In this document: positions 25,231 through 33,848 of the stretch, piece by piece | Layout: each line of letters begins with the position of its first letter | Numbering within the stretch: position 1 is the stretch's first letter | DNA from: Promethearchaeota archaeon | GTDB taxonomy: Archaea; Asgardarchaeota; Lokiarchaeia; Sigyniarchaeales; SOKP01 | Direction: 5' to 3' | DNA length: 35,551 nt | Assembly (NCBI GenBank): GCA_008080765.1 | Contig: SHMU01000017.1 | Location: 1 to 35,551 of the forward strand | Notes under the pieces: generated by a model | What the model was told of the DNA's origin: nothing | The model's input: the letters and a program-made list of their open reading frames with translations, nothing else | Databases searched by the model: none | Made by a program: the position numbers and the translations under genes

Positions 25231-25728
25231 ATTCTAAAGTATAAGATAACGCTTTTTGGACCAGCAGCTGTTGGAAAAACAAGTATTCTGCTTAGATATA
25301 TTAAGGACTTTTTCTCTCATAACTTAAAAAAGACGATAGGCAGTAATTTTTTAATTAAAGACCTCAATATTGATGATAAAGAGGTAAGACTTCTACTTTG
25401 GGATATAGGCGGACAAGAACGCTTTTCGAATCTGCGTTCCATTTATTTTAAAGGTAGTAACGCATCATTGGGCGTATTTGATGTCACAAACAAACAAACT
25501 CTCTTGAAGGTACCCGGTTGGGTTAGCTCTATTAAAAAATCAGTAAAAAAAGGTATTCCAATAATTTTAGTGGGAAACAAGATTGATTTAGAACGAGTGG
25601 TAAAAAGAGAGGAAGCAGAAGAATTAGCTCATAGATTAGGGTGTGAATACATGGAGACTTCAGCAAAGACCGGGGAAAATGTCAAAGAAGTGTTCGAAAA
25701 ACTGGCAAGAGCATGTATAGAAAGTTAA
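25231..25728 (+). CDS. Ras/Arf-superfamily small GTPase with no ATG/GTG/TTG start
   Basis: A full small GTPase of about 165 residues. All G motifs are present: P-loop 'GPAAVGKTS' (residues 10-18), switch I Thr in 'KKTIGSNF', 'WDIGGQERF' (G3, with the DxGGQ of Arf/Asgard-type GTPases), 'GNKIDL' (G4) and 'ETSAKTGEN' (G5). It ends 'LARACIES', with no CaaX or double-Cys prenylation motif. The frame opens after TAA 25225-25227 and the only codons before the P-loop are ATT ATT CTA AAG TAT AAG ATA, so the start is most likely ATT 25228 or 25231 after a GGTG site. Starting at TTG 25468 would remove the P-loop. A signature Asgard eukaryote-like protein. Confidence 0.9.
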   Translation: MLKYKITLFGPAAVGKTSILLRYIKDFFSHNLKKTIGSNFLIKDLNIDDKEVRLLLWDIGGQERFSNLRSIYFKGSNASLGVFDVTNKQTLLKVPGWVSSIKKSVKKGIPIILVGNKIDLERVVKREEAEELAHRLGCEYMETSAKTGENVKEVFEKLARACIES

Positions 25729-25780
25729 ATAATTCATAGTATCATAGTATTTTGAACAAATAAGATGATTTCTGGTACCT

Positions 25781-26410
25781 TTAAATTTTTATGCCAAATT
25801 TCTTCAATTCTTTTCTTAGATGGGAAGCATCCTGAAATATAATACCTTTAATTCCCAACAGTTCTGCTGCCTTTACATTTTTGATTCCATCATCGATGTA
25901 TATAATTTCTTGAGGTTTACAAGCCGCCTTCTCGATTGCCAGTTTAAAAATTCTCTGATCGGGTTTTAACAATGATACATGGTGGGATAAAATAATTTCA
26001 TCAAAATAATCCAAAAAATCACAGCATCCGGCATTTAAATAATCCCAATGGCTTTGATTAATATTTGAAAGACAGATAAGCATATATTGCTTGCTTTGAG
26101 CAATTTTCCTAAGTATTTGGACCATTTCACTATTGATACCGCTTATTATCTTATTAAAAGCATCAAAGAACTGTGCTTGAGAAATTTCACTATGCTTTAT
26201 CTGTAAAATCTCGCAAGAGAGATGATAAAAATCAGCATCACTCATCTGTCCCATATGATATTTTTCGGATTGTTTGAAAAACTTCAACATGAAGGGAGTT
26301 TTTGGTCGGCTCATTGGAAAGGGGGCATAAATATCTTGAAAAAAAAGCGATATATCCAACTCAACAAGTACTCCTCCGAGATCAATGATAAAAGCCTTAA
26401 TAGCTGACAT
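25781..26410 (-). CDS. HAD-superfamily hydrolase
   Basis: A 209-residue HAD phosphatase-like protein. Motif I is 'AFIIDLGGVLVELD', with nucleophile Asp10. The usual second Asp two residues later is Gly12, as in some HAD-IA members. Motif II is 'ICLSNINQSH', motif III the Lys in 'LLKPDQRIF', and motif IV 'IIYIDDGIKNVKAAE'. The cap is the small alpha-helical type (about 17-100). It may have weak phosphatase activity on sugar or nucleotide phosphates. It begins 6 bases after the thrS stop, so the two are probably co-transcribed. Confidence 0.82.
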   Translation of the reverse strand: MSAIKAFIIDLGGVLVELDISLFFQDIYAPFPMSRPKTPFMLKFFKQSEKYHMGQMSDADFYHLSCEILQIKHSEISQAQFFDAFNKIISGINSEMVQILRKIAQSKQYMLICLSNINQSHWDYLNAGCCDFLDYFDEIILSHHVSLLKPDQRIFKLAIEKAACKPQEIIYIDDGIKNVKAAELLGIKGIIFQDASHLRKELKKFGIKI

Positions 26411-26416
26411 GACCCC

Positions 26417-28474
26417 TCATTTTCGAAAATATATTTTAGTGGAAAATCTACGAAATGGGATGGGAAGCTTATATTTGGGATAATCTTTTGTTTCTAAGTC
26501 TAGTTTTTCTAAAAGCGTTTCAATGGGGATATTATTGATTTGTTTTGCAGTTCTTTTCTTTGAACCAAAGGGTTTTCCTATCAATCGTTCTCTAATCGAG
26601 ATGGTGCGGTTTTCGACTTCTTTCGGGCCGATAATCACCGTATAAGGAATCCAATCTACCTCGGCTTTTCTGATTTTTTTACCTATTCTTTCATCGCGAT
26701 CATCAAAATCGGTTCTATAACCTTTTTGATTTAAAATAGCTAGGATTTCAGAGGCATATTCATGCTGAGCTTCACTCACCGTTAAGATCCGTATTTGAAC
26801 GGGTGAAAACCATGTTTTAAATCCCGGTACTATGCTATCAATTTCTCTTTGAGCAGTTTCCAATAATCCCCATAAAATTCTTTCCAATCCTCCCGAGGGT
26901 GAATTATGAAGAATAATAGGATGTTTTACCTTTCCATCCACATCCTCAAATGAAATATTGTATTTTTGGCGTTTTTTACCGCCTTGCTCAATGTATTCTA
27001 GGGAACTCTCCACATCAATTTGGATGGTAGCCAAGGTAGCGCTCTTATTTTGTGCCGAAAGGACGGCTCTTTCAAATTTTAAGATGAAGTAATAATACCT
27101 ATCTTCCCATAATTCTAGCAATGCTGGTTGATTTTCTTCTTTTATTAATGCTTTTATCCACTCTTTATTTTGAGCATAGAATTCTTTAGTGGTTCTGAAG
27201 ATAATATGAGATTTTAGTCCCAAATCTTCCATTATTGACTTATCTAATTCATATTGCTTTCTAAATTCTTCAATTGATGAAGGAAGATCTTTACAGAGCG
27301 TATGAAAATCGGGCATAACGAAGGCGCGTAATCTTCGTAATGCCGTTAATTCACCCTCTTGCTCTCTCCGAAAATCATATTGTTCCCATTCATACACCCG
27401 TAATGGAAAATATTGAGGTTTTAAGTTCATCGAACTAAACATATCAAACTGTAAAAAGTCTCCCGCAAACCGTAATAGATATCTATCACGACCAGATTCA
27501 ACCCAATAGGTTCTTGCAGGAAATCGTGCGGTTTGAGCCGTTAGTTTATTATTTTTAACCGTATACATCAAAGGAGTATCCACTAAGATTGCTCCAAAAT
27601 CAATTAGTTTGTCTTCTAAATAATTTTTAATGAGATTCTTTATAATAAGCCCTTTGGTATACCATCGTAAATTTCCGGGATCTGTATTTGGATCAAAATC
27701 AAGCAATTCAAATTCTTGCATAGATTTAATATGGGGAGGTTCTTCCCCTTTATCTTCTCTTGGTGCCCCCAATTCAGATTGAAGAAAGAGAAGAAATTCC
27801 TTGTCTTTAAAATCTTGTGCATTTTTTATATTATTCTTTTCATCAAGCTTTAATTCAATTTCTGTGCCTTGGGGGGTGATAACCTTAAATTCTGCGTTTT
27901 CCATATGTTCTTCGGGTTGTATATAGAGTTTTACATCTCGATACATTTCTGCTAATTCATGTCCAAGACAACTTAGCTTGAAGGATTTATACCAACCAAA
28001 AGGAGAATACCCCGCTTCTATACCTCTTTCTTCTAGTTTTTCTGCAATCATCGGGCATACTTCCATCGCCTGAGGGTCATTGCTAAGAAATTTACTCAAA
28101 TGTGCCCATGGGTATACTAATACCTTGTCTACATGATATTGGGTATGATCTAATATTAATTCTTTTAATTTTCTTTTTTTCCCAGGTATTTTTCCCTCTT
28201 CTACTTTTTTGTTATGTTCACGTATTTCCTCGTTTTTTTGACGATTTAGCTCTGGAAATTCCGTAATAGAAAAAATAGCTTGTTCAATCACATCCGCCCC
28301 TTGTTTTGAAATGATTTCAACATCATAAGTATCTTGATCTTCTACAGAGACAAATGCAACTAAGATTAAGCCGTCCATTTTGATAATGTCTTTTTTAAAT
28401 TCTTGAGGATTAGACGTAGCAATTTTTTGTTTGTGGACTTCTACACCATTAGAATGAATTAATAAGATTTTCAT
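26417..28474 (-). CDS. thrS: Threonyl-tRNA synthetase (archaeal)
   Basis: A 685-residue class II synthetase. The N-terminal ~140 residues, 'MKILLIHSNGVEV...LILVAFVSVEDQDTY', form the archaea-specific editing domain related to D-aminoacyl-tRNA deacylase, which removes Ser from tRNA-Thr. The catalytic domain has 'RVYEWEQYDFRREQEGELTALRRLRAF' (motif 2), 'HNSPSGGLERILWGLLE' (motif 3) and 'FAGDFLQFDMFSSMNLK'. The anticodon-binding domain is C-terminal ('RILTVSEAQHEYASEILAIL' to 'VIIGPKEVENRTISIRERL'). Length is normal for archaeal ThrRS. ATG start. It is followed 6 bases later by the HAD gene and diverges from translin. Confidence 0.95.
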   Translation of the reverse strand: MKILLIHSNGVEVHKQKIATSNPQEFKKDIIKMDGLILVAFVSVEDQDTYDVEIISKQGADVIEQAIFSITEFPELNRQKNEEIREHNKKVEEGKIPGKKRKLKELILDHTQYHVDKVLVYPWAHLSKFLSNDPQAMEVCPMIAEKLEERGIEAGYSPFGWYKSFKLSCLGHELAEMYRDVKLYIQPEEHMENAEFKVITPQGTEIELKLDEKNNIKNAQDFKDKEFLLFLQSELGAPREDKGEEPPHIKSMQEFELLDFDPNTDPGNLRWYTKGLIIKNLIKNYLEDKLIDFGAILVDTPLMYTVKNNKLTAQTARFPARTYWVESGRDRYLLRFAGDFLQFDMFSSMNLKPQYFPLRVYEWEQYDFRREQEGELTALRRLRAFVMPDFHTLCKDLPSSIEEFRKQYELDKSIMEDLGLKSHIIFRTTKEFYAQNKEWIKALIKEENQPALLELWEDRYYYFILKFERAVLSAQNKSATLATIQIDVESSLEYIEQGGKKRQKYNISFEDVDGKVKHPIILHNSPSGGLERILWGLLETAQREIDSIVPGFKTWFSPVQIRILTVSEAQHEYASEILAILNQKGYRTDFDDRDERIGKKIRKAEVDWIPYTVIIGPKEVENRTISIRERLIGKPFGSKKRTAKQINNIPIETLLEKLDLETKDYPKYKLPIPFRRFSTKIYFRK

Positions 28475-28640
28475 TATAATCTATCTCATTTAAGAATCTT
28501 TCTTGAAATATAGTATGAAGATTAAGAATGTTCATTATATTGCAAACTAATTATTAATATGAAAAATTCCAATTAATAATTACTAAATGATTAATTCTTA
28601 AAGCTTCTTAACTAATAAATTACTGAAGGTGTGAGAAAAA

Positions 28641-29255
28641 ATGAAAGAAAATTTTTCGAAAGTTACTGAGAAATTGGATGAAATAGACGAGCAAAGAGAA
28701 CAGATTTTAAAAATATCGAGAGAGATAATACGTGAATGTAGTATTTCTATAAAATCTATTCATAGAAAAAACTTAGATGAATACCATACAAAGATTAAAA
28801 AAATAGAGGAACGATTAGGCGAGTTCAGAAAATTAGTGGATACTTATCCCGGATATTTTTATAAATATCTAAAAACTCCTGAACAAGAATATGCCGAAGC
28901 AATACTGTTATACTCAATTATAGAGGAAAAACAAATTCCCACTCATTTGGATCTGAATATTGATCCTCTTCATTATACATTAGGGTTCGCAGATGTGGTC
29001 GGAGAATTGAGGAGATATATTTTAGATAAGATTAGAGATTCTAAAGTTGCTGAGATAAATAAGATTTTAGAAACAATGGATGAAATTTATTCACATTTGT
29101 TTTCATTAGATTATCCAAGCGGATTAACTAAAGATTTGCGGCATAAAACAGACGTGGCACGAAAATTATTAGAAAAAACGCGGGGAGATATTTCTGTATC
29201 AATTCAAATGCATAAACTTACAAAACTTTTGAAAAATAGCAATAAAAAAATGTAA
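28641..29255 (+). CDS. Translin/Trax-family protein
   Basis: A 204-residue helical protein of the translin family. Translin-Trax acts as a single-strand RNase in eukaryotes; archaeal homologues form similar oligomers. Characteristic segments are 'EQYAEAI'-type helix 'PEQEYAEAILLYSIIEEKQIP' (about 88-108), 'YTLGFADVVGELRRYILDKI' (about 116-135), 'MDEIYSHLFSLDYPSGLTKDLRHKTDVARKLLEKTRGDI' (about 151-188). The acidic residues expected for catalysis include Glu93 and Asp121/Glu124 by pattern. A GGTG motif precedes the ATG by 9 bases. The second IS element follows after 150 bases. Confidence 0.82.
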   Translation: MKENFSKVTEKLDEIDEQREQILKISREIIRECSISIKSIHRKNLDEYHTKIKKIEERLGEFRKLVDTYPGYFYKYLKTPEQEYAEAILLYSIIEEKQIPTHLDLNIDPLHYTLGFADVVGELRRYILDKIRDSKVAEINKILETMDEIYSHLFSLDYPSGLTKDLRHKTDVARKLLEKTRGDISVSIQMHKLTKLLKNSNKKM

Positions 29256-29426
29256 TACAATGATGATGTAATAGAATTTTTGTTGCATCAATTTCGGATA
29301 AAATGAATAATATGAGTTATATATTTATAAATTATTTCTGAAAATTGATACCATCTTAAAGGAGAGAATAAATTTGACTCAACAGCTATAAGTAGTGGAA
29401 ATAATTTATCAGACCCCTCAAGAACA

Positions 29427-29446
29427 CTCCACCTTTCAAGGTGGAG
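29427..29446. repeat. Left-end hairpin of element 2
   Basis: CTCCACCTT/AAGGTGGAG, a 9-bp perfect stem with a 2-base TC loop centre, nested inside an outer stem AGACC(CC)TCAA/TTGAGGTCT. The stem base CTCCACC is shared with the right-end hairpin. Confidence 0.8.
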
Positions 29447-30691
29447 ATGAATTGAGGTCTATTTTTTTTGTTCCAAAAAAAATCAGAAAAGCATCATACT
29501 CTACTCTATTTAAGTGTGATGATTTGTTTTCCTATATATAGATGAGTAAAGCCATCAAGTTACGGATATTCCCGAACGAGAAGCAACGGATTCAAATACA
29601 CGACACCATCGGCTGTGCACGCTTCATTTTCAACCAGATGTGAGCAGAACGGAAGGAGGTATACGAACAATTAAAAGACGATAAGGATGCTTTGTACGCG
29701 TACACATACAAGACGGAAACAGAATACAAGACGGACTATCCGTTTCTGAAAAAGGCGGATTCCATTGCCTTACAAGGCTCACGAGAACACCTGGAGGCGG
29801 CATATAAAAACTTTTTCAATGGCTCCGGCTTTCCCACGTTCAAGTCCAAGAAAGCACGGGAAAGCTACACCACGAAGATGACCAACGGAAACATCAAGAT
29901 TGATTTTCAACGAAAAAGGATCAAGCTTCCGAAACTTTCGTGGATTTCGTATGCTGATGACCGTATTTTTGCCCAAAACATCAAGCACGTCACCGTGTCC
30001 AAGACCAAAACGGGTAAGTACTACGCGTCGCTCACCTTAGAAAAACAGCCCGATATGTCTCTTCTCAGGTATCTCCTCTTTTCCAAGATTACTGCCTTTG
30101 ACATGTCGGCAAGGGACTTCTTGGTTAATCATCTCGTTAAAATGGAGAATCCACGCTTCTATCGAGCCGAAGAGAAAAGGATTGTGAAAGCTCAGCGAAT
30201 TCTGTCCCGAAAACAAGAAGGCTCGAAGAACTACGAAAAAGCCCGTCGTAAAGTCGCCAAGATCCACGAAAAAGTGTATAATCGCAAGAAGGATTGGACT
30301 CACAAGCTCACCCACACGTTAGCCGATGAGTACCACGCCATCATTCTTGAGGACTTGAACATCAAGGGCATGCAGAAGTTTCATTCGGGCTTGAGCAAAT
30401 CTGTCACGTTAGATTTTTCGTGGCATCAATTTGTAACGTACTTGACCTATAAAATGAAATGGAACGGACACCATGTAATTAAAGTCGATAGGTTTCATCC
30501 GTCTTCTCAACTCTGTTCCGCATGTGGTGAGAAAACCAATCACCTCACACTGGACATGAGAGAGTGGACATGTTCCCATTGCGGAACGCATCACGACAGG
30601 GATGTAAACGCCTCCCTTAACCTTCTGTATAAAGGGCTTCTCGCGTTAGTGTCCGAGAACCCGCTCATGCTCATCCATGATGATACCCCTA

Positions 30692-30706
30692 CCGTAGGGA
30701 CTACGG
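30692..30706 (+). ncRNA. Putative omega-RNA hairpin in the tnpB 3' region (element 2)
   Basis: A 6-bp stem CCGTAG/CTACGG with loop GGA at the place corresponding to the element 1 hairpin (10536-10550). The bases differ but pairing is kept. Downstream, GTAAGACC is shared by both elements. The RNA is expected to end at the right border, 30836. Confidence 0.6.
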
Positions 30707-30808
30707 GAAGTCACGCCTTCGGAGAGGAGGTAAGACCCATCAGTATTCTCACGAATCTGTATCGGCACACCTCGAGGAACAAGGAACTTCGTCTTGCGAA
30801 AGATGAAT

Positions 30809-30828
30809 CTCCACCATTTATGGTGGAG
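30809..30828. repeat. Right-end hairpin of element 2
   Basis: CTCCACCAT/ATGGTGGAG around a 2-base centre, directly before the tnpB stop codon (30829-30831), in the same arrangement as element 1. Confidence 0.8.
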
Positions 30829-30832
30829 TAGT

Positions 30833-31042
30833 TCAAAAGCTATTGATGTATAAAAAACATTCCATAGTTGAAGAATTTGAAAAGAAAATAAATTGAGATC
30901 TACAAATGGGATGGAATGCGTTAAATTGTACATATGCAGTATGTTTTTCAGGATTTGCAAGACCCCATTCTGCTACTTCTTTAATCAGAGAGCCTTGAGG
31001 TATCTGAAAGTGATAGCATTGACTAAAAGCTACTAATTTCTT
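30833..31042 (-). pseudogene. Open reading remnant cut by element 2, unknown
   Basis: A 70-codon frame without ATG, open from just after TAA (31043-31045) to a TGA that lies on the transposon border. It includes 'GSLIKEVAEWGLANPEKHTA' and 'YVQFNAFHPI', which look like real protein. It lies between the minus-strand CDP-alcohol gene, ending at 31050, and element 2. It is probably the middle or end of a gene damaged by the insertion. No family recognised; no matching half is visible left of the element. Confidence 0.35.
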
Positions 31043-31049
31043 TTACCAA

Positions 31050-31568
31050 TTAATAAATCAGTTTTTCCTTATCTTTTTGCCTCAAAAATGAAGCATATCG
31101 TGATATCAAAGAAATTAGAGAGATAGTGACGATAATAATCAAATTAATATTCTGCACCAGTTTATTTGTAAGGATATGAGAAATAACAATAATAATACTC
31201 AGATATGTTAAAAAATATTTTCCTATAGGATCATAGATTGGTTTTTCAAGTTTAGAAGAAATAATAAATTGAAAAAACATAAATGATAGTAAAAGTAAAA
31301 CCCAATAGGGAAATATACCATTTATCATAAAAATAGTAAATATATTAAAAATCAGAATAAAATCAGCAGCAGCATCAAAATATCCTCCAAATGTTGAACA
31401 GACATTCAATTTTCTTGCAACGAATCCATCTAAGATATCCGTGAAGAGAGCAGTTAGATATATGAAAATATTGATAATTACCGCATTCATCTCTATAAAA
31501 TTAAAGACTATGAATGCAAGAAAAATTCGAAATAAGGTTAAAAGATGAGGGATGTGCACTTTGTTCAT
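31050..31568 (-). CDS. CDP-alcohol phosphatidyltransferase family protein
   Basis: A 172-residue membrane enzyme with the full signature DG-x2-AR-x8-G-x3-D-x3-D. The key residues are D44, D47, G48, A51, R52, G61, D65 and D69 in 'DILDGFVARKLNVCSTFGG'. About five to six hydrophobic helices surround it. The family transfers a phospho-head group from CDP-activated lipid or alcohol; in archaea this means archaetidyl lipids or inositol phosphate lipids. It cannot be assigned a specific substrate. Starts at ATG. A second family member lies at 34684-35319. Confidence 0.88.
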   Translation of the reverse strand: MNKVHIPHLLTLFRIFLAFIVFNFIEMNAVIINIFIYLTALFTDILDGFVARKLNVCSTFGGYFDAAADFILIFNIFTIFMINGIFPYWVLLLLSFMFFQFIISSKLEKPIYDPIGKYFLTYLSIIIVISHILTNKLVQNINLIIIVTISLISLISRYASFLRQKDKEKLIY

Positions 31569-31733
31569 ATATCATCTTAGAATTCAGATGTTTTAAATCT
31601 TGAATAGTCCAATATTGTTTTAAAAATATACTTTTACCGTTAAAAACCAGCGAATTGGGAATGAATGTATTAGAATCTAATGGAAAAATTCTAATAAAAT
31701 CAATGATTTAAAAATTCACAGCAGATAGTTGAT

Positions 31734-31775
31734 TTCGCATATTGCGTGAATTGTTTTTTTTTTTATTTATTAATC
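31734..31775 (+). promoter_or_regulatory. Promoter region of sepS
   Basis: An imperfect dyad TTCGCA/TGCG(T)GAA (31734-31750), then an 11-T run and TTTATTTATTAA (31765-31776), a TATA-like box about 25 bases before ATG 31796. That spacing would give a leaderless or near-leaderless message. The dyad could be an operator. Confidence 0.4.
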
Positions 31776-31795
31776 ATTAGTTTAATTGAGTTTTT

Positions 31796-33364
31796 ATGAC
31801 AATATTTGACATTGATAAACTTAAGCGGGAAGCAAAAGAAAATTACGAGAAAGCGTGGCGAGAATCAAAAAAATATCTTGACCTTAAAGGCAGATATTAT
31901 ACTCTCCAAAAAAAAGGAAAGGGACACCCCATCCAAAACTTTATTTCACAGGCACGATCTATATTGATTGATTTAGGATTTGAAGAGTTAATTCTGCCGA
32001 TGTTTGTAGAAGAAAATGAAATTTATAAACAATATGGTCCAGAGGCCGCGTTAATACTAGACAGGCTTTTTTATCTGGCAGGACTCCCCCGTCCTGATAT
32101 TGGAATCTCCGATAAAAAAATTGAACAGATTAAACAAATCATACCAAAATTTGATAAAGTAAAAGAATTAAAGCAGATTTTTAGGGATTATAAAAAAGGA
32201 GAGATAGAGGCAGATGATTTAATAGAAGTATTCCTCGAAACTTTAGAGATTCAAGAAAGCCAAGCAACGCGAATTATAGATGAGATTTTTCCGGAACTAA
32301 AGCAGCTAAAACCTCTCCCCACCACATTAACTCTTCGGAGCCATACCACTGCGCTTTGGTTTAAAATCTTAGGAGTGCTCAGTAAGAAGAAACAACTCCC
32401 ATTACAATATTATTCAGTGGCAAAAAAATTCAGGCGAGAACAAAAGCTGGATGCTACTCATTTATATGATTCATATACATTATCCTTAGTCGTGATGGCA
32501 GAAAAAATATCATTAGAAGATTGCCAATCAATTGCTAGTACTGTTTGTGAACAGTTAGGATTTTCGGAGAGTAGAACAGAAATTAAAAAGGCAACTTCAA
32601 AATATTACGCCCCTCAAACCGAGTTTGAAATCTTTGTTCAACATCCTCAAACTGAAGAATGGATTGAAATTGGGGATGGAGGTTTCTATAGTCCCGTGAG
32701 TTTGGCGCAATATGATATAGCATATCCCGTCTTTAACGTGGGATTCGGTGTAGAAAGAATTTGTATGATTAAAACGGGGATATCAGATATCAGAAAATTG
32801 GTTTATCCCTATTTTTATGAAGACCTCTCATTTACCGATGAGGAGATCGCCGGCGGGTTATCTTATAAGTTTATACCATCTACTGAAAAGGGTGTGGAAA
32901 TCAAAGATGCGATAATTCGGGAAGCGATGCAACACAAAGAAAAAGCATCTCCCGTGGATCTTATTGTATGGCAAGGGACAATAAAGGATCACCCTATAAA
33001 AGTTTCACTCTGGGAGAAGGATGAAGGAGTAAAATTGTTAGGACCCGCGGCGTTAAATAAGATTTGGATAAAGGAGGGGAATATTTTAGGATTTGCACCC
33101 GATAAAGCCCCACAAGGAGCATATGATACGGGGAAAACATATTTAGAAGGAATTGCTAATGAAATGGCATATAATATCGAAGTGCTATTAGATCAAAATA
33201 AGGAAGAATTTACTCATCGCGTAAAGATGTGCTATAGAGCATCTGAAATAAATTTGGAAATTGACGACATTATCATGGAATATATTCATTCCGCTCAGAA
33301 TAAGATAGATGTCAGAGGCCCTGTGTTCATTAATCTTTCTTATGAAATAATGGATGAGATGTAA
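31796..33364 (+). CDS. sepS: O-phosphoseryl-tRNA synthetase (SepRS)
   Basis: A 522-residue class II synthetase that charges tRNA-Cys with O-phosphoserine, later converted to Cys by SepCysS. It matches methanogen SepRS along its length: 'EIYKQYGPEAALILDRLFYLAGLPRPDIGISDKKIEQIK' (about 75-113), 'TTLTLRSHTTALWF' (about 178-191), motif 2 'VAKKFRREQKLDATHLYDSYT', 'SKYYAPQTEFEIFV', and motif 3 'NVGFGVERICMI' (about 315-326). The C-terminal part should bind the anticodon. It lies upstream of ribL with 11 bases between. SepCysS is not in the window. Confidence 0.93.
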   Translation: MTIFDIDKLKREAKENYEKAWRESKKYLDLKGRYYTLQKKGKGHPIQNFISQARSILIDLGFEELILPMFVEENEIYKQYGPEAALILDRLFYLAGLPRPDIGISDKKIEQIKQIIPKFDKVKELKQIFRDYKKGEIEADDLIEVFLETLEIQESQATRIIDEIFPELKQLKPLPTTLTLRSHTTALWFKILGVLSKKKQLPLQYYSVAKKFRREQKLDATHLYDSYTLSLVVMAEKISLEDCQSIASTVCEQLGFSESRTEIKKATSKYYAPQTEFEIFVQHPQTEEWIEIGDGGFYSPVSLAQYDIAYPVFNVGFGVERICMIKTGISDIRKLVYPYFYEDLSFTDEEIAGGLSYKFIPSTEKGVEIKDAIIREAMQHKEKASPVDLIVWQGTIKDHPIKVSLWEKDEGVKLLGPAALNKIWIKEGNILGFAPDKAPQGAYDTGKTYLEGIANEMAYNIEVLLDQNKEEFTHRVKMCYRASEINLEIDDIIMEYIHSAQNKIDVRGPVFINLSYEIMDEM

Positions 33365-33375
33365 TTAAACAAATA

Positions 33376-33843
33376 ATGATGGGAAACAATATGAATGAAA
33401 AGCCTAAGGTACTTGTAGCAGGTACTTTTGATATTATCCACCCAGGTCATCTTTTTTTGATTAATGAAGCTGCAAAATTAGGTGAAGTATATGTGGTTGT
33501 TGCTACAGATGAAAATAGAGAAAAATACTCAGGAGAAACCCCTATTGTGCCCGAAAAGCAACGCCTTGAGGTAGTAAAAGGCCTTAAAAATGTGAAGGAG
33601 GCACGATTAGGACGGCGAGATAATAATACACTAAAAACTGTGGAAGAATTCGACCCCGACATCATTCTACTGGGGCCAGATCAGAAATATAATGTTAGCG
33701 AACTTAGAGAAGGGTTAAAACAACGAAATTTAGGAGAAATTGAGGTGAGGCGTCTCAAACAGTATTATGATAAATTCGAATTGACAAGTTCCAGCAAGAT
33801 TAAACAAAAGATTTATGAGCGATATAAGGCTAAAAAGGAGTGA
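33376..33843 (+). CDS. ribL: FAD synthase (archaeal, cytidylyltransferase-like)
   Basis: A 155-residue nucleotidyltransferase that adenylates FMN to FAD. The catalytic H-x-G-H is 'GTFDIIHPGHLFLINEA' (H22, H25), followed by 'VVVATDENREK' and 'LLGPDQKYN', and 'ELTSSSKIKQKI' near the C-terminus as the ISSTxI-type motif. Length matches archaeal RibL. The more distant glycerol-3-phosphate cytidylyltransferase reading is less likely because ribK follows directly. The start may be ATG 33376 or ATG 33391. Its stop overlaps or abuts the ribK start. Confidence 0.88.
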   Translation: MMGNNMNEKPKVLVAGTFDIIHPGHLFLINEAAKLGEVYVVVATDENREKYSGETPIVPEKQRLEVVKGLKNVKEARLGRRDNNTLKTVEEFDPDIILLGPDQKYNVSELREGLKQRNLGEIEVRRLKQYYDKFELTSSSKIKQKIYERYKAKKE

Positions 33844-33848
33844 GAAGG

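Larger units (their letters stand above)
29542..30831 (+). pseudogene. tnpB: TnpB of element 2, interrupted by TGA
   Basis: A 430-codon TnpB frame from ATG 29542. Codon 34 is TGA (29641-29643). Element 1 has Leu in the same place in 'YNKMLEERNEVYERLKDDK', against 'FNQM(stop)AERKEVYEQLKDDK' here, so the stop replaces one residue. The rest is intact: 'TAFDMSARDFLV', 'IILEDLNIKGMQKF', zinc finger 'CSACGEKT...WTCSHC' and 'HHDRDVNAS'. TTG 29692 can restart a 379-residue protein lacking the first 50 residues, likely inactive or weak. A single change would restore it. The tail encodes the same conserved RNA-like region as element 1. Confidence 0.88.
29411..30836 (+). mobile_element. IS605-type element 2, tnpB-only
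   Basis: A second element of the same family, lacking tnpA: only about 80 bases separate the left-end hairpin from tnpB, so it is an IS1341-like or deleted derivative. The left end contains a 9-bp stem (29427-29446) nested in an outer stem (29411-29421 pairing 29452-29460, with a 2-base bulge). The right end has a hairpin at 30809-30828 and the same GGAGTAGTTCAA border as element 1. The left border lacks a TTAC in the expected place, so its exact base is uncertain. Mobility would need TnpA in trans. Confidence 0.75.
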
